Shown: positions 10,001 to 18,725, counted from the first letter of the stretch. The stretch is 64,000 bases of DNA from Chitinophaga sp. LS1 (GCF_034274695.1 NZ_CP128362.1:4218501-4282500), one strand, 5' to 3'. Notes: generated by a model not told the origin, from the sequence alone. Translations and numbers: made by a program.

Positions 10001-10698
10001 GGGAGATGGCGAATGCGATGTACATGGCAGGGTTTGATGTAAAGGATGTGCATATGACCGACCTTATATCAGGGCGTGAAACGCTGGAAGATATTCAGTT
10101 TTTAGGAGCTGTAGGTGGTTTCTCCAATTCTGATGTGTTGGGTTCTGCTAAAGGTTGGGCGGGAGCATTCCTCTATAACCCGAAGGCAAAGGAGGCAATC
10201 GAAAAATTCTTTAATCGTAAAGATACCCTTTCATTGGGGATCTGTAACGGTTGTCAGTTGTTTGTAGAACTGGGTTTAATCAACCTGGATCATGGAGAAA
10301 AACCACGTATGTTGCATAATGACAGCCATAAACATGAGAGCATCTTTACATCGGTGACTATCCAGGAGAATAAATCGGTATTGTTGTCAAATCTTGCGGG
10401 TAGTACTTTAGGCGTGTGGGTTTCACATGGAGAGGGGAAATTTGATTTCCCATATGAAGAAGATAAATACAACATCGTCGGTAAATATGGTTATGAAGGT
10501 TATCCGGCTAATCCAAATGGATCTGGTTTTAACGCGGCTATGCTGTGTGATGTAACTGGCAGGCACCTGGTAATGATGCCGCATATAGAACGTTCAATAT
10601 TTCAGTGGAACTGGGCACATTATCCTGATGGACGTAAGGATGAAGTATCACCTTGGTTGACAGCATTTATAAATGCAAGGGAATGGCTGGAGAAGTAA
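7042..10698 (+). CDS. purL: Phosphoribosylformylglycinamidine synthase, single-chain PurL
   Basis: 1218 aa, the large one-chain form. It catalyses the fourth step of de novo purine synthesis, FGAR + Gln + ATP to FGAM. Landmarks in order: SQVNSEHCRHKIFNG, the FGAM synthase motif KAETHNFPTTVEPFNGAATG, then IHDHGAGGHLNCLSE and PTGKDSLSMKQKYP. The C-terminal glutaminase domain carries GICNGCQLFVELG with the nucleophilic Cys and GVWVSHGEGKFDFP. The start MIHFFSN is usual for Bacteroidota PurL; an ATG four bases earlier is in another frame that stops at once. It stands alone, followed by an R2 terminator repeat. Confidence 0.97.
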   Translation: MIHFFSNSFNTIFAVQKAQELTPSDISKLCWLFGNAQLHQEKVLKDYYVGPRAAMVTPWSTNAVEITQNMEIHGIARIETYSKVNPDFNDFDPMLSQKYAELNQDIFSISIVPEPIIEIEDIADYNRKEGLSLSEEEVDYLNNLSLKMGRKLTDSEVFGFSQVNSEHCRHKIFNGKFVIDGQEQPLSLFKLIRKTSETNPNSIVSAYKDNVAFVKGPMVQQFAPKRPDVPDFYEVKEFESVISLKAETHNFPTTVEPFNGAATGAGGEIRDRLAGGQGSIPLAGTAVYMTALSRLTSGRDWENQVAERKWLYQTPVDILIKASNGASDFGNKFGQPLITGSLLTFEHEENGITLGYDKVIMQAGGIGYAKASQATKLKPSVDDKVVILGGDNYRIGMGGAAVSSADTGAFDSAIELNAVQRSNPEMQKRVANVVRGLVESDHNTIISIHDHGAGGHLNCLSELVEETGGLINLDKLPVGDPTLSAREIIGNESQERMGIVIGQENIETMQRIAARERSPMYVVGAVTGDHRFTFKSATTGATPLDLNLADMFGSSPKIYMRDKTITRSYQPLTYDVKKLQQYLEQVLQLEAVASKDWLVNKVDRCVSGRVAKQQCAGPLQLPLNNCGVMALDFQGQHGIATSIGHAPLSALINPAAGSRNAIAEALSNIVWAPLKDGITSVSLSANWMWPCKNEGEDARLYEAVKACSDFAIALGINIPTGKDSLSMKQKYPDKEVIAPGTVIISATGHCDDIKAVVEPVLTKSGGSIYYINLSGDNYKLGGSSFAQIVNKIGDQTPDVVNAATFKQAFDTLQQLIKAGSIQAGHDIGSGGLIVTLLELCFADRDLGANIDLSGLGEEDIIKLLFAENNGVVFQADASVETLLEEAGIACHKIGEVTTTAALTVKHVTGDWQFDINHLRDVWSTTSYLLDQKQCGTVKAKERFENYKNQPLKFTFPAGFSGKKPVIDSTKPRIKAAVLREKGSNSEREMANAMYMAGFDVKDVHMTDLISGRETLEDIQFLGAVGGFSNSDVLGSAKGWAGAFLYNPKAKEAIEKFFNRKDTLSLGICNGCQLFVELGLINLDHGEKPRMLHNDSHKHESIFTSVTIQENKSVLLSNLAGSTLGVWVSHGEGKFDFPYEEDKYNIVGKYGYEGYPANPNGSGFNAAMLCDVTGRHLVMMPHIERSIFQWNWAHYPDGRKDEVSPWLTAFINAREWLEK

Positions 10699-10753
10699 GC
10701 ATCTGACTACGTTTGTCTATTTTATTATAAGAACAGTATGTATCAAAAATAGA

Positions 10754-10846
10754 TGAACCTCCTTAGAACTGCATAAATGGAAACCTGTCTCCATCAGGTA
10801 TTGGAATTAAAAGAGCGTGTATCTTACTTTTGATACACGCTCTTCG
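10754..10846 (+). repeat. R2 repeat, copy 2 with terminator hairpin
   Basis: Matches copies at 2302-2396 and 12411-12508 (complement). Conserved GCATAAATGG, CTCCATCAGGTAT and a hairpin AAGAGCGTGTATC / GATACACGCTCTT. It lies 55 bases after purL in the same direction and probably serves as its terminator. Confidence 0.8.
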
Positions 10847-10980
10847 TTATTTGAGTACCAGGTGGTGTAAGGTCTTTGTTTATTCCCGACCAACCTAATA
10901 AGGGAATAATCATTGAAGAACGTTTTTCCCGGATTCCCATCAAGGGGGTATGATAATATTATCCGCTCAGGCACTTTGTC

Positions 10981-11454
10981 TCAAAAGGTTCTTTTACGCA
11001 ACTCTTCTCTCATGATCTTTCTTACCAGTTTATCTGCATCAATATTATAATTGATATTCATACCCTGTTTCTGATGCGCTTTTACTTTGGTAAAAATCAA
11101 TTGAATCTGTGCCCCCAGGCGATAGAGTTCCTGCACCATGTCTGCATTACGTATAATAGTTCCCTTACTGGTAATGAAGTTTGCATGGCTAAGTTTATAT
11201 TGTCGCTCCATCAATCCCGTTACATACTGGCTATCAGCGTAAATGTGCAGGTGTTGGATGTCTTTAAAATTGTTTTGAGCATATTTTATTCCTTCTATTA
11301 CTGCGGATAGTTCCATCCTGTTATGTGTAGTGTCTTGTACGCTGCCAGATAAGACCACTTTCCCCCCGTCTGTCAATATGATGGCAACCCATGCTCCCTG
11401 GCCACTTTGGGGGTGACAACTTCCATCTGTATATATAGCCGCTGTATTGATCAT
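10981..11454 (-). CDS. rnhA: Ribonuclease HI
   Basis: 157 aa. It cleaves RNA in RNA-DNA hybrids. Catalytic acids are visible: Asp10 in YTDGS, Glu48 in NRMELSAV, Asp74 in IYADSQYV, and an Asp in NIDADKLVR. The KAH of the C-terminal loop (VKAHQKQG) is also present. Normal length for RNase HI. Single gene, tail to tail with purL. Confidence 0.95.
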   Translation of the reverse strand: MINTAAIYTDGSCHPQSGQGAWVAIILTDGGKVVLSGSVQDTTHNRMELSAVIEGIKYAQNNFKDIQHLHIYADSQYVTGLMERQYKLSHANFITSKGTIIRNADMVQELYRLGAQIQLIFTKVKAHQKQGMNINYNIDADKLVRKIMREELRKRTF

Positions 11455-11912
11455 ATCTACAAATGTAAGGTGAATTCCGTCTAACCATTGTTATTCTGCC
11501 TGACATGTGCTGGTCAATGTTAGTGCATCAATGCTTGCTCAAATGGGGTGGCCCGGGATCACACCAAAATGGATATTGGGCGATGAAAGGCGCGGATATG
11601 GAAGCGGTTGTTTTCGGGGAATAATAGAAAATAAGGCAAGGAGCCGATGATCCGGCATTGATGCAGGTAGCGCTTTTGGAAGAGGTTCGGTGTCAACTAA
11701 ATATCACCATTCTATCAGAACAAACCGATTGTGCAGACCGATAATTAAAACCTGGAATTTGGAACCCGATCTGGCAAGGGAGTTTGTAAACTACCCGGGA
11801 GTTGGTATTTTTACAACTTAGGGGATTAAATGCTTGTCAACAGTAAAACACCAGACGCTACTATTGGGTCTGCCTGTACAGCACTTATTTAATTCCTTTT
11901 TAACTAAATCTT
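11455..11912. other. Intergenic region, possibly holding gene remnants
   Basis: About 460 bases without a supported gene. A short open stretch (about 11630-11750, plus strand) reads DDPALMQVALLEEVRCQL, but it has no start or family I can name. I regard it as decayed or chance sequence. Confidence 0.4.
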
Positions 11913-12278
11913 ATGAAAATGTACAAACTATTATGTGGGTTCCTGTTGCTTTTCTGCCTGCAAAGCAAAGCACAATCCAAAGATTCATTGAATGTAAAGC
12001 TGGCTGAAGCCAAACGTGAGATATTGGCGAATGTCGTTATTAACGACAACGCGAATAAGGCGTTTGATGGTTTAACGCAGAAAGCAACAGAGGCTTACCA
12101 GCATGATGGATCTAGTAAAAATCTGGCTAAGATCCTTGAACGCTACCGGACATTGTTAACAGAAATCAAAGGTGCACAGACGCCTAAAGTCAACAATACC
12201 GAAGAGTTTGAAGTTAGCTACGAATCTGTAAAAAAAGCTAAGTTGAAACTCTGCCCGCTTTATCCTTTTTGCGATTAA
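11913..12278 (+). CDS. Small secreted protein, function unknown
   Basis: 121 aa with a clear signal peptide (LLCGFLLLFCLQSKAQS). The mature part is mostly helical and charged, with no recognised domain; two Cys lie near the C-terminus (KLCPLYPFC). It is an isolated gene, convergent with the merR-like gene. Confidence 0.65.
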   Translation: MKMYKLLCGFLLLFCLQSKAQSKDSLNVKLAEAKREILANVVINDNANKAFDGLTQKATEAYQHDGSSKNLAKILERYRTLLTEIKGAQTPKVNNTEEFEVSYESVKKAKLKLCPLYPFCD

Positions 12279-12410
12279 GTTGTAATAGCTCCGAATTGCG
12301 TCGCCAATCAGTTCATATAATAGTTATGAAAAATAAATTGGCTTACTGACCATTGAGCGAACCGATTTGGATTGGAAAATGAGAAGCTTACAATAAAGTA
12401 AAATAGCTAA

Positions 12411-12508
12411 AAAAAGAGGGTGTATCATGAGTTAGATACACCCTCTTTTAATTCGGATACCTGATGGAGCCAGATTCCATTTTATGCGTTTCTCAGGAGT
12501 TCCATTTA
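12411..12508 (-). repeat. R2 repeat, copy 3 (inverted) with terminator hairpin
   Basis: The reverse complement aligns along its whole length with copies 1 and 2: CGCATAAAATGG, CTGGCTCCATCAGGTATCC and the hairpin AAAGAGGGTGTATC / GATACACCCTCTTT. The hairpin arms differ from copies 1 and 2 (GGG for GCG), with compensating changes in both arms. In this orientation it lies downstream of the MerR-like gene. It abuts an R1 repeat. Confidence 0.8.
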
Positions 12509-12530
12509 TTTATGATACACTCTCATTTTT

Positions 12531-12560
12531 TGTGCCCGGTAGGGTAAGTTTTCGAACCAG
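12531..12560 (+). repeat. R1 repeat, copy A
   Basis: TGTGCCCGGTAGGGTAAG followed by TTTTCGAACCAGG closely matches the conserved core at 46704, 49893 and 53197. It begins directly after the R2 copy. Confidence 0.7.
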
Positions 12561-12766
12561 GCTATGAAATCAAGGACCTAATACCTGGCTGAGTTTTACC
12601 GGGGAGTGAGATCATAAACAAATGCGATGATTTAAGATCCAGGAGAAGAATGGGGTGATTTTCTCACCTGTACAATATCAATATAAAATTATTTGTTTCT
12701 TAAATACCAATATGGCTGTGTTTAATGAAAGTTAAAAATCATTAAACATATCATGGGCTTTGCAAA

Positions 12767-13648
12767 TTATTCCTCCGAAATATTCAGCAATGTCAGCAGG
12801 TCTTTTTTAAACAAGGCGTTATCTGGTAAATGTTTATTGACATTTTCCGGAATAGGTCCTGTAAAATAAACTTTTGAGCCTGGAACGGCCAGGCACACAG
12901 TCCTGCAATATTTCATAAAATCATCCTCTGATAAAGGGGTCGTTAAATTTGTGACAATAAATGCGAAATCACATGCTGTAACAATACGGTCAAGACTTTC
13001 ATAAGGAACAGATTGCCCAAGATATATGGTCTTAAATCCCCGTGATCTCAGTATATAATTAAAAAATAGTAGTCCGATCTCATGCAACTCATTTTCTGGC
13101 AGGAATAATAACGCGGTGCCAAGATCCTGGTTTACTACACGGGTAATTCGTTCGGTGGCAACTATGATCTTGTTCCGGATGAGATTGGAGATAAAATGCT
13201 CCTGGGCAGGATTAATCGTACCAATCTGCCACATAATACCAATACGGCGGAAAAATGGGAAAATGTGTTTAATGATGGTATTTTCAAAGCCTTCAGTCAT
13301 CACTATATCCAGAAATGTTTTATTAAATAGTTGTTCATCCAGATTGATGAGGCTTAAAAGTAAACTATCGCTATATGTATCTTGCTGGTTTACAATTTTA
13401 AGTCCTGATATTTTGTTTGCAATCTCCTCATCGCTCATTTCACTGATGGCTGAAATTTTAAAGCCATATTGTGACAACATGCTGATATTCAGTAGTTTTT
13501 TGAGGTCTTCATTGGTATAGAAACGGATATTCGTATCTGTTCTACCTGGCTGTACAATTTTATATCTCTTCTCCCAGATTCTAATAGTATGTGCCTTAAT
13601 GCCCGATAGGTTTTCGAGATCCTTAATTGAATACATTTCAGATGACAT
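12767..13648 (-). CDS. CarH-like MerR regulator with B12-binding domain (putative light sensor)
   Basis: 293 aa. Residues 5-70 form a MerR winged helix (YSIKDLENLSGIKAHTIRIW, EKRYKIVQPGRTDTN). The middle helical bundle has W140-x9-E150-H151 (WQIGTINPAQEH), the signature of the CarH adenosylcobalamin-binding cap. The Rossmann part carries ENELHEIG, giving E187-x-H189-x-x-G192, where His ligates cobalt in B12 proteins. CarH represses carotenoid genes in the dark through AdoCbl and releases DNA on illumination. Here the gene is divergent from crtI, which fits that job. Light response is inferred, not shown. Confidence 0.9.
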   Translation of the reverse strand: MSSEMYSIKDLENLSGIKAHTIRIWEKRYKIVQPGRTDTNIRFYTNEDLKKLLNISMLSQYGFKISAISEMSDEEIANKISGLKIVNQQDTYSDSLLLSLINLDEQLFNKTFLDIVMTEGFENTIIKHIFPFFRRIGIMWQIGTINPAQEHFISNLIRNKIIVATERITRVVNQDLGTALLFLPENELHEIGLLFFNYILRSRGFKTIYLGQSVPYESLDRIVTACDFAFIVTNLTTPLSEDDFMKYCRTVCLAVPGSKVYFTGPIPENVNKHLPDNALFKKDLLTLLNISEE

Positions 13649-13719
13649 TATTACAAATTTGAACTGTCAAGGTCGGTATTTATAAATATCTCCCTTTCCG
13701 TAAAACGATTATTCCTGGA

Positions 13720-13727
13720 CAAAATTA
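13720..13727 (-). promoter_or_regulatory. Putative promoter of the MerR-like gene
   Basis: On the minus strand TAATTTTG matches TAnnTTTG, about 70 bases upstream of the start codon at 13648. It lies within the shared divergent region with crtI. Confidence 0.4.
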
Positions 13728-13744
13728 AATCTTTTGTTTATCCT

Positions 13745-13780
13745 TTGTTTTGAAAGTTTAAACACTATCTTTGTTTAACA
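13745..13780 (+). promoter_or_regulatory. crtI promoter with TTGTTTAA-like operator boxes
   Basis: The -7 element TATCTTTG (13766-13773) matches TAnnTTTG, with a TTG at 13745-13747 about 18 bases upstream. GTTTAAAC and TTTGTTTAAC boxes lie on and beside the -7 element; similar TTTTGTTTA occurs just upstream. The same box forms a perfect palindrome at 18990-19005. These are good candidates for the operator of the MerR-like protein. Confidence 0.6.
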
Positions 13781-13793
13781 TTTTTAATAAAAG

Positions 13794-15299
13794 ATGAAAC
13801 AAGAACCAGGTGAAAAGGTTTTGGTAATTGGTGCGGGGTATGCAGGTTTAACTGCTGCCATTACTATGGCCAGCTATGGATACCAGGTAGCTGTAGTAGA
13901 AAAGCATGAGACTACCGGTGGGAGGGGGAGGGCATTCAGTGAGAGTGGCTTTACATTTGACATGGGACCTAGTTGGTATTGGATGCCAGAAGTGGCTGAG
14001 GGCTTTTTTAATCGTCATGGACGTCGTATAGGAGACTATTTGTCTCTTGTACGATTAGACCCTTCTTACCAGGTAGTTTTTGGAAAGAATGATGTTGTTC
14101 AGCTCCCGGCATCTTTTAGTGGTATTTGTTCTTTATTTGAAAGTATAGAAAAAGGTGCCGGCAGTAAGCTGAAAATATTTATGCGTGAGGCTGAATATAA
14201 GTACCAGACAGCTATGAAGACTTATATAAATAAGCCAGGCCTTCATATAAGTGAGTTATGCAATGCAGAGGTAATACAATCTGTTCTGAAAATGGACATG
14301 TTACAATCTTTCAGGAGTCATGCCAGCAAATTTTTTAAGGATGAAAGGCTTTTAAGGATTATTGAGTTTCCTATATTATTTCTGGGAGCTACTGCTGATA
14401 AAATTCCAGCGATGTATAGTATGATGAACTATGCAGATATGAAATTAGGTACGTGGTATCCTATGGGAGGAATGGTAAAGTTATCGGAGGCGTTGACAAC
14501 GCTGGCACGGGAAAAGGGGGTACATTTTTTAAATGGTACAGAAGTAACAAGTCTGGTAGTGATTAATGATAAAGTGTCGGGAGTAGATACCAATAAAGGG
14601 TTCATTTCAGCTGATATTGTAATTTCCGGTGCAGATTATCATCATACGGATAGGGAATTGTTACCTGTGCAAAAAAGTAATTACTCTGAAGAGTATTGGC
14701 AGAAGCGGGTAATGGCACCTTCGTGCCTCATTTATTATATAGGCGTTAACCGTAAATTGCCTGGCCTGCTACATCACAATCTTTTCTTTGAACATGATCT
14801 GCAACAGCATGCTACTGCTATCTATAAGACCTCCACATGGCCAAGTCATCCCTTATTCTATTTATGTTGTCCTTCTAAGACGGATATTAGTGTTGCACCT
14901 GAAGGCATGGAAAATCTGTTTTATTTAATTCCAACTGCTCCCGGGTTGGCGGATACGCCAGAGATAAGAGAAAGGTATTTAAAAATGTTGTTATCAGAAA
15001 CGGAATTGTTTTGTGGAGAGAGTTTCGAAAAGGATATTATCTATTCCAGATCCTATGCCTACAGTAATTTTATTGAGGATTATCATGCATTTAAGGGGAA
15101 TGCTTATGGATTAGCTAATACGCTGGGGCAAACATCATTTCTAAAGCCTTCTATTCGTCATAAGAAGATCAAAAATTTGTTTTTTACTGGCCAGCTGACT
15201 GTTCCTGGTCCGGGTGTGCCTCCTGCTATCCTTTCGGGGGAAATGGTTGCTCATCACATTTTAAAACAAAAATCTGTCAAACATGAAATCTTTATTTGA
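13794..15299 (+). CDS. crtI: Phytoene desaturase CrtI
   Basis: 501 aa, FAD-dependent. The N-terminal Rossmann motif is VIGAGYAGLTAA (residues 11-22), followed by VVEKHETTGGRGRAF and FDMGPSWYWMP. The C-terminal signature FFTGQLTVPGPGVPPAILSG is typical of bacterial CrtI, which desaturates phytoene to lycopene. First gene of a four-gene plus-strand operon; its last 17 bases overlap crtB, so the genes are probably translationally coupled. Confidence 0.95.
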   Translation: MKQEPGEKVLVIGAGYAGLTAAITMASYGYQVAVVEKHETTGGRGRAFSESGFTFDMGPSWYWMPEVAEGFFNRHGRRIGDYLSLVRLDPSYQVVFGKNDVVQLPASFSGICSLFESIEKGAGSKLKIFMREAEYKYQTAMKTYINKPGLHISELCNAEVIQSVLKMDMLQSFRSHASKFFKDERLLRIIEFPILFLGATADKIPAMYSMMNYADMKLGTWYPMGGMVKLSEALTTLAREKGVHFLNGTEVTSLVVINDKVSGVDTNKGFISADIVISGADYHHTDRELLPVQKSNYSEEYWQKRVMAPSCLIYYIGVNRKLPGLLHHNLFFEHDLQQHATAIYKTSTWPSHPLFYLCCPSKTDISVAPEGMENLFYLIPTAPGLADTPEIRERYLKMLLSETELFCGESFEKDIIYSRSYAYSNFIEDYHAFKGNAYGLANTLGQTSFLKPSIRHKKIKNLFFTGQLTVPGPGVPPAILSGEMVAHHILKQKSVKHEIFI

Positions 15300-16122
15300 T
15301 AAAGTAAGTGCAGGTTGTAGTAAGTTAACAACGGAAGAATATAGTACATCATTTTCTCTGGGTATCAAATTGCTGGATAAAAAATTTCATGGGCCAATTT
15401 ATGCCATATATGGATTTGTACGCTTTGCAGACGAAATAGTTGACTCATTTCACGAATATGATAAGGCTGCATTGCTTCGGCATTTCAGAGAAGAAACTTA
15501 TAAAGCTATTACTGATAAAATAAGTCTGAATCCTATATTGAATAGTTTTCAAAGTGTTTATCATACTTTTAATATAGAACAGGAGCTGGTGGATACATTT
15601 CTGGATAGTATGGAAATGGACCTCCACCAGCATTTTTACACCCGTAGTATTTATGAGCAATATATACTGGGTAGCGCGGAAGTAGTAGGTCTGATGTGTC
15701 TGAAGGTTTTTACGGAAGGAAACGATGCTATTTATAACCAGCTACGCACACCGGCCATGAAGTTAGGCGCAGCATTTCAGAAGGTCAATTTTCTCCGGGA
15801 TGTAAAATCTGATAGCCAGCAACTAGGCAGGCATTACTTTCCACTTGTCAACCTGGAGCATTTTACAAATGGGGATAAGTTTGCCATAGAGGCAGAAATA
15901 TCAGCTGATTTCCAGGCGGCTTTAACTGGTATATTCGCATTGCCACTCAGCTCGCGAAAGGGAGTGTATCTTGCTTATGCTTATTACCAGGTATTGTTTA
16001 AAAAAATTAAGAGTTTGCCGGCACAGCGCATTATGAATGAGAGGGTGAGAGTACCGAATACTCAAAAGCTTGGTATTATGTTACAAACTTATTTATTCCC
16101 CTTTAATTTATTGCAGCAATGA
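15283..16122 (+). CDS. crtB: Phytoene synthase CrtB
   Basis: 279 aa, squalene/phytoene synthase family. It condenses two geranylgeranyl diphosphates to phytoene. Both Asp-rich motifs are present: D50EIVD54 in RFADEIVDS and D173VKSD177 in NFLRDVKSD, with QKVNFLRD and GRHYFP as further family marks. Overlaps crtI upstream and crtZ downstream by a few bases. Confidence 0.95.
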   Translation: MKSLFDKVSAGCSKLTTEEYSTSFSLGIKLLDKKFHGPIYAIYGFVRFADEIVDSFHEYDKAALLRHFREETYKAITDKISLNPILNSFQSVYHTFNIEQELVDTFLDSMEMDLHQHFYTRSIYEQYILGSAEVVGLMCLKVFTEGNDAIYNQLRTPAMKLGAAFQKVNFLRDVKSDSQQLGRHYFPLVNLEHFTNGDKFAIEAEISADFQAALTGIFALPLSSRKGVYLAYAYYQVLFKKIKSLPAQRIMNERVRVPNTQKLGIMLQTYLFPFNLLQQ

Positions 16123-16613
16123 TTGATAATTTTGTTTTTATTTCCATGCTGCTATTAGGTTTTGTGGGCATGGAAGGTGTAGCCTGGCTGACACACAAAT
16201 ACCTGATGCATGGTCCGCTATGGTTTTTGCATAGTGATCATCACCGTAAACCAGAAGGGCAATTTTTAGAAAAGAATGATTTTTTCTTTTTGATATTTGC
16301 TCTTCCTGGAATGGCGTTATTTTTAATTGGTACCATTCATAAAAGTTTTTTCCTCATTGGTCTTGCCTCGGGAATTACATTATATGGATTTACTTATTTT
16401 ATGGTGCATGATATATTTGTTCATCAGCGCTTCAAATGGATTAGGAATAGCAATCATATTTATCTTAGGGCACTTCGGCGTGCGCACAAAATGCATCATA
16501 AACATCTTGGAAAGGGGGAAGGTGAATGTTTTGGAATGCTGTTTTTCCCGTTAAAATATTTCAGGTTAGTTTCAAAAAAGAATGTTAATGAAACACCTTT
16601 ACCTGTGGATTGA
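16119..16613 (+). CDS. crtZ: Beta-carotene hydroxylase CrtZ-type
   Basis: 164 aa membrane di-iron hydroxylase of the fatty acid hydroxylase superfamily. Histidine boxes are visible: HKYLMH, HSDHH, HDIFVH and HKMHHKH, set among hydrophobic segments. It adds 3-hydroxyl groups to beta-carotene rings, which predicts zeaxanthin as product. Starts within the end of crtB and overlaps the cyclase gene by 32 bases. Confidence 0.93.
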   Translation: MIDNFVFISMLLLGFVGMEGVAWLTHKYLMHGPLWFLHSDHHRKPEGQFLEKNDFFFLIFALPGMALFLIGTIHKSFFLIGLASGITLYGFTYFMVHDIFVHQRFKWIRNSNHIYLRALRRAHKMHHKHLGKGEGECFGMLFFPLKYFRLVSKKNVNETPLPVD

Positions 16614-17298
16614 TATTAGTGCTATAATTGTTCCATTTATAGCCAGCTTTCATCCGCGGGTGAAATTTTATAAGGTTTGGGGTGTAGTATTTTTAGCTAT
16701 GCTACTGTCAGGGACTTTATTTATTTTGTGGGATATAGGGTTTACTCAGGCAGGAGTGTGGGGATTTAATCCATCGTATATTTCAGGAATTTATTGTTTT
16801 TATCTTCCTGTTGAAGAGGTCTTGTTTTTCCTGTGTATTCCTTACGCCTGTACATTTTCTTATCATTGTCTTACATTGTTTTGGCCACATAAGAGTTTTT
16901 CACCTAAGATCTCATCTTTCATATCATGGGTGCTTATAACAGGAGGATTGATCGTTTCCATTTCCTTTTTCAGGTATAAGTATACCAGTGCAACGTTTCT
17001 TTTACTCGCATTATTTATAATGTATGTAAGGAATAAGAGCTGGGTAGGCCACTTCTATTTTTGCTATAGTTTGCTATTAATACCTTTCATTATTATAAAT
17101 GGGTTATTAACAGGGAGCTGTTTAGAAGCTCCTGTTGTCTGGTATAATAGTCATGAGATCATTGGATGGAGAATATTGACTATACCTGTAGAAGATGTGT
17201 TTTATGGATTAGTGTTGATTGGATCACAGATTGTTTTCTACGAATTGTTTGCCAGGGAAAGATGGATATCTGAATGCCGGCAAGTTACCCATTCCTGA
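16582..17298 (+). CDS. Lycopene cyclase, CrtYcd-type membrane protein
   Basis: 238 aa, mostly hydrophobic, two repeated halves of the heterodimeric-type lycopene cyclase fused in one chain. Each half keeps the PxE(E/D) motif: YLPVEEVLFF near residue 76 and IPVEDVFYG near 201. It converts lycopene to beta-carotene. Together with CrtI, CrtB and CrtZ it completes a pathway from geranylgeranyl diphosphate to zeaxanthin. Confidence 0.9.
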   Translation: MLMKHLYLWIDISAIIVPFIASFHPRVKFYKVWGVVFLAMLLSGTLFILWDIGFTQAGVWGFNPSYISGIYCFYLPVEEVLFFLCIPYACTFSYHCLTLFWPHKSFSPKISSFISWVLITGGLIVSISFFRYKYTSATFLLLALFIMYVRNKSWVGHFYFCYSLLLIPFIIINGLLTGSCLEAPVVWYNSHEIIGWRILTIPVEDVFYGLVLIGSQIVFYELFARERWISECRQVTHS

Positions 17299-17312
17299 CT
17301 TTTTTAAATTTA

Positions 17313-18725
17313 TCAGGTTGTTGCTATTTTTCGGAGCATGCCGCGGAATATGAAATAATGAAATGGGAGCATCAGGTACCAGTAAAAACGTCCGGTAAGC
17401 CCTACAGGTCTGAAAGTGGCTTCCTGGCGAATTATTCCTGCATCGGAGACACTAAATTCTAACCATGCTTCACCAGGTAATTTCATTTCTGCATATAGCA
17501 ATAACCTGTTTCGGGTATGATCCGCATACAGCACTCTCCAGAAATCAAGACTATCTCCTATTGCCAGACGTGTTGCATGTTTTCTTCCACGTTTAAGTCC
17601 GACGCCGCCAAATAATTTATCTATAAATCCTCTGATTTCCCAAAGCCAGTCTGCATAGTACCATCCAACGTTTCCTCCTATAGAAAAAATTTTATCAACT
17701 GAGCTTTGGATGTTTTCAGCTTTGATGTATCGGCAATCTTTAAAACAACCATATTGAGGTACCTGGATATGATATGGCAGGCTTTGAAGATTGTTGCCAG
17801 AGCTGAGGGCATCTTTCCAGGTAGATAATACCATATCCTGTTCTATTTTATCAAAGGCCATCCTGATAGCAGTGCGGTAGTCGATAAGGGAGATTCCTAA
17901 TGTTTCTGCCAGGTTATTAGGGCGTGCAACAGTTTCTACCTTCATGCTATCGACAAGGTTTCTGGCAAGCATGTAGGAGGTAGACGTCACGAAATATAGC
18001 CAATAAGACGAAAGTCTTGGTGTCATTACGGGCACTGTTAAAATGTATCTTTTCAATCCTCTTTCTTCAGCAAAGATCTGGAGCATTTCTTTATAGGTTA
18101 ACTTATCCGCACCATACAAGTCGTAAGTTTTTCCGAAAGTTTCTTCTTTCAGGAGTACGCCTGTTAAGAATTCAATAACGTTTCTGATGGCAATGGGTTG
18201 TGTATGTATATTGAGCCATGCAGGAGCGATCATAACAGGTAGTTTTTCTGTCAGGTCGCGGATTATTTCAAAGGATGCACTTCCTGAGCCAACCACAATT
18301 CCGGCGCGTAAAACTGTAATTCTTGCCTTGCAATCTGCGAGTATTTCTTCCACTTGCTTTCTGGAATGCAGGTGTGTGGAAAGGTTATCTGCATTTACAA
18401 TTCCGCCGAGGTAGATGATCTGTCTGGCGGAAGTGTAATTCATAGCGGATACAAAATTCATTGCAGAGCGTTTTTCCATTTCAGTAAAATCCCCTTTTTT
18501 ACTCATGGAATGTACCAGGTAATATGCAGCGTCAATATCAGGGGGGATTAACCCGGGGGATATGGGGTTCAGGAGGTCTGCTTCAATAATATGCGGTGTA
18601 TATAATTCCTGGTTTACCCTGTTGCGATCTCTTACCAGGCAGTACACTTCATGACCTTGCTCAAGAAGTACAGAGAGTAATCTTTTGCCAATATAACCTG
18701 TGCTACCGGTTAGTAAAATTTTCAT
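17313..18725 (-). CDS. SDR-family NAD(P)-binding protein with C-terminal DUF2867
   Basis: 470 aa. Atypical short-chain dehydrogenase at the N-terminus (LLTGSTGYIGKRLLSVLLEQ, AYYLVHSMSK, VLRAGIVVGSGSASFE), then a C-terminal DUF2867-type domain from about residue 320 (GGNVGWYYADWLWEIRG, LYAEMKLPGEAWLEF). Substrate unknown. In other bacteria this type of gene often lies in light-induced, CarH/LitR-controlled clusters, which agrees with its place next to the carotenoid operon. It is convergent with the cyclase gene, 14 bases apart. Confidence 0.85.
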   Translation of the reverse strand: MKILLTGSTGYIGKRLLSVLLEQGHEVYCLVRDRNRVNQELYTPHIIEADLLNPISPGLIPPDIDAAYYLVHSMSKKGDFTEMEKRSAMNFVSAMNYTSARQIIYLGGIVNADNLSTHLHSRKQVEEILADCKARITVLRAGIVVGSGSASFEIIRDLTEKLPVMIAPAWLNIHTQPIAIRNVIEFLTGVLLKEETFGKTYDLYGADKLTYKEMLQIFAEERGLKRYILTVPVMTPRLSSYWLYFVTSTSYMLARNLVDSMKVETVARPNNLAETLGISLIDYRTAIRMAFDKIEQDMVLSTWKDALSSGNNLQSLPYHIQVPQYGCFKDCRYIKAENIQSSVDKIFSIGGNVGWYYADWLWEIRGFIDKLFGGVGLKRGRKHATRLAIGDSLDFWRVLYADHTRNRLLLYAEMKLPGEAWLEFSVSDAGIIRQEATFRPVGLTGRFYWYLMLPFHYFIFRGMLRKIATT

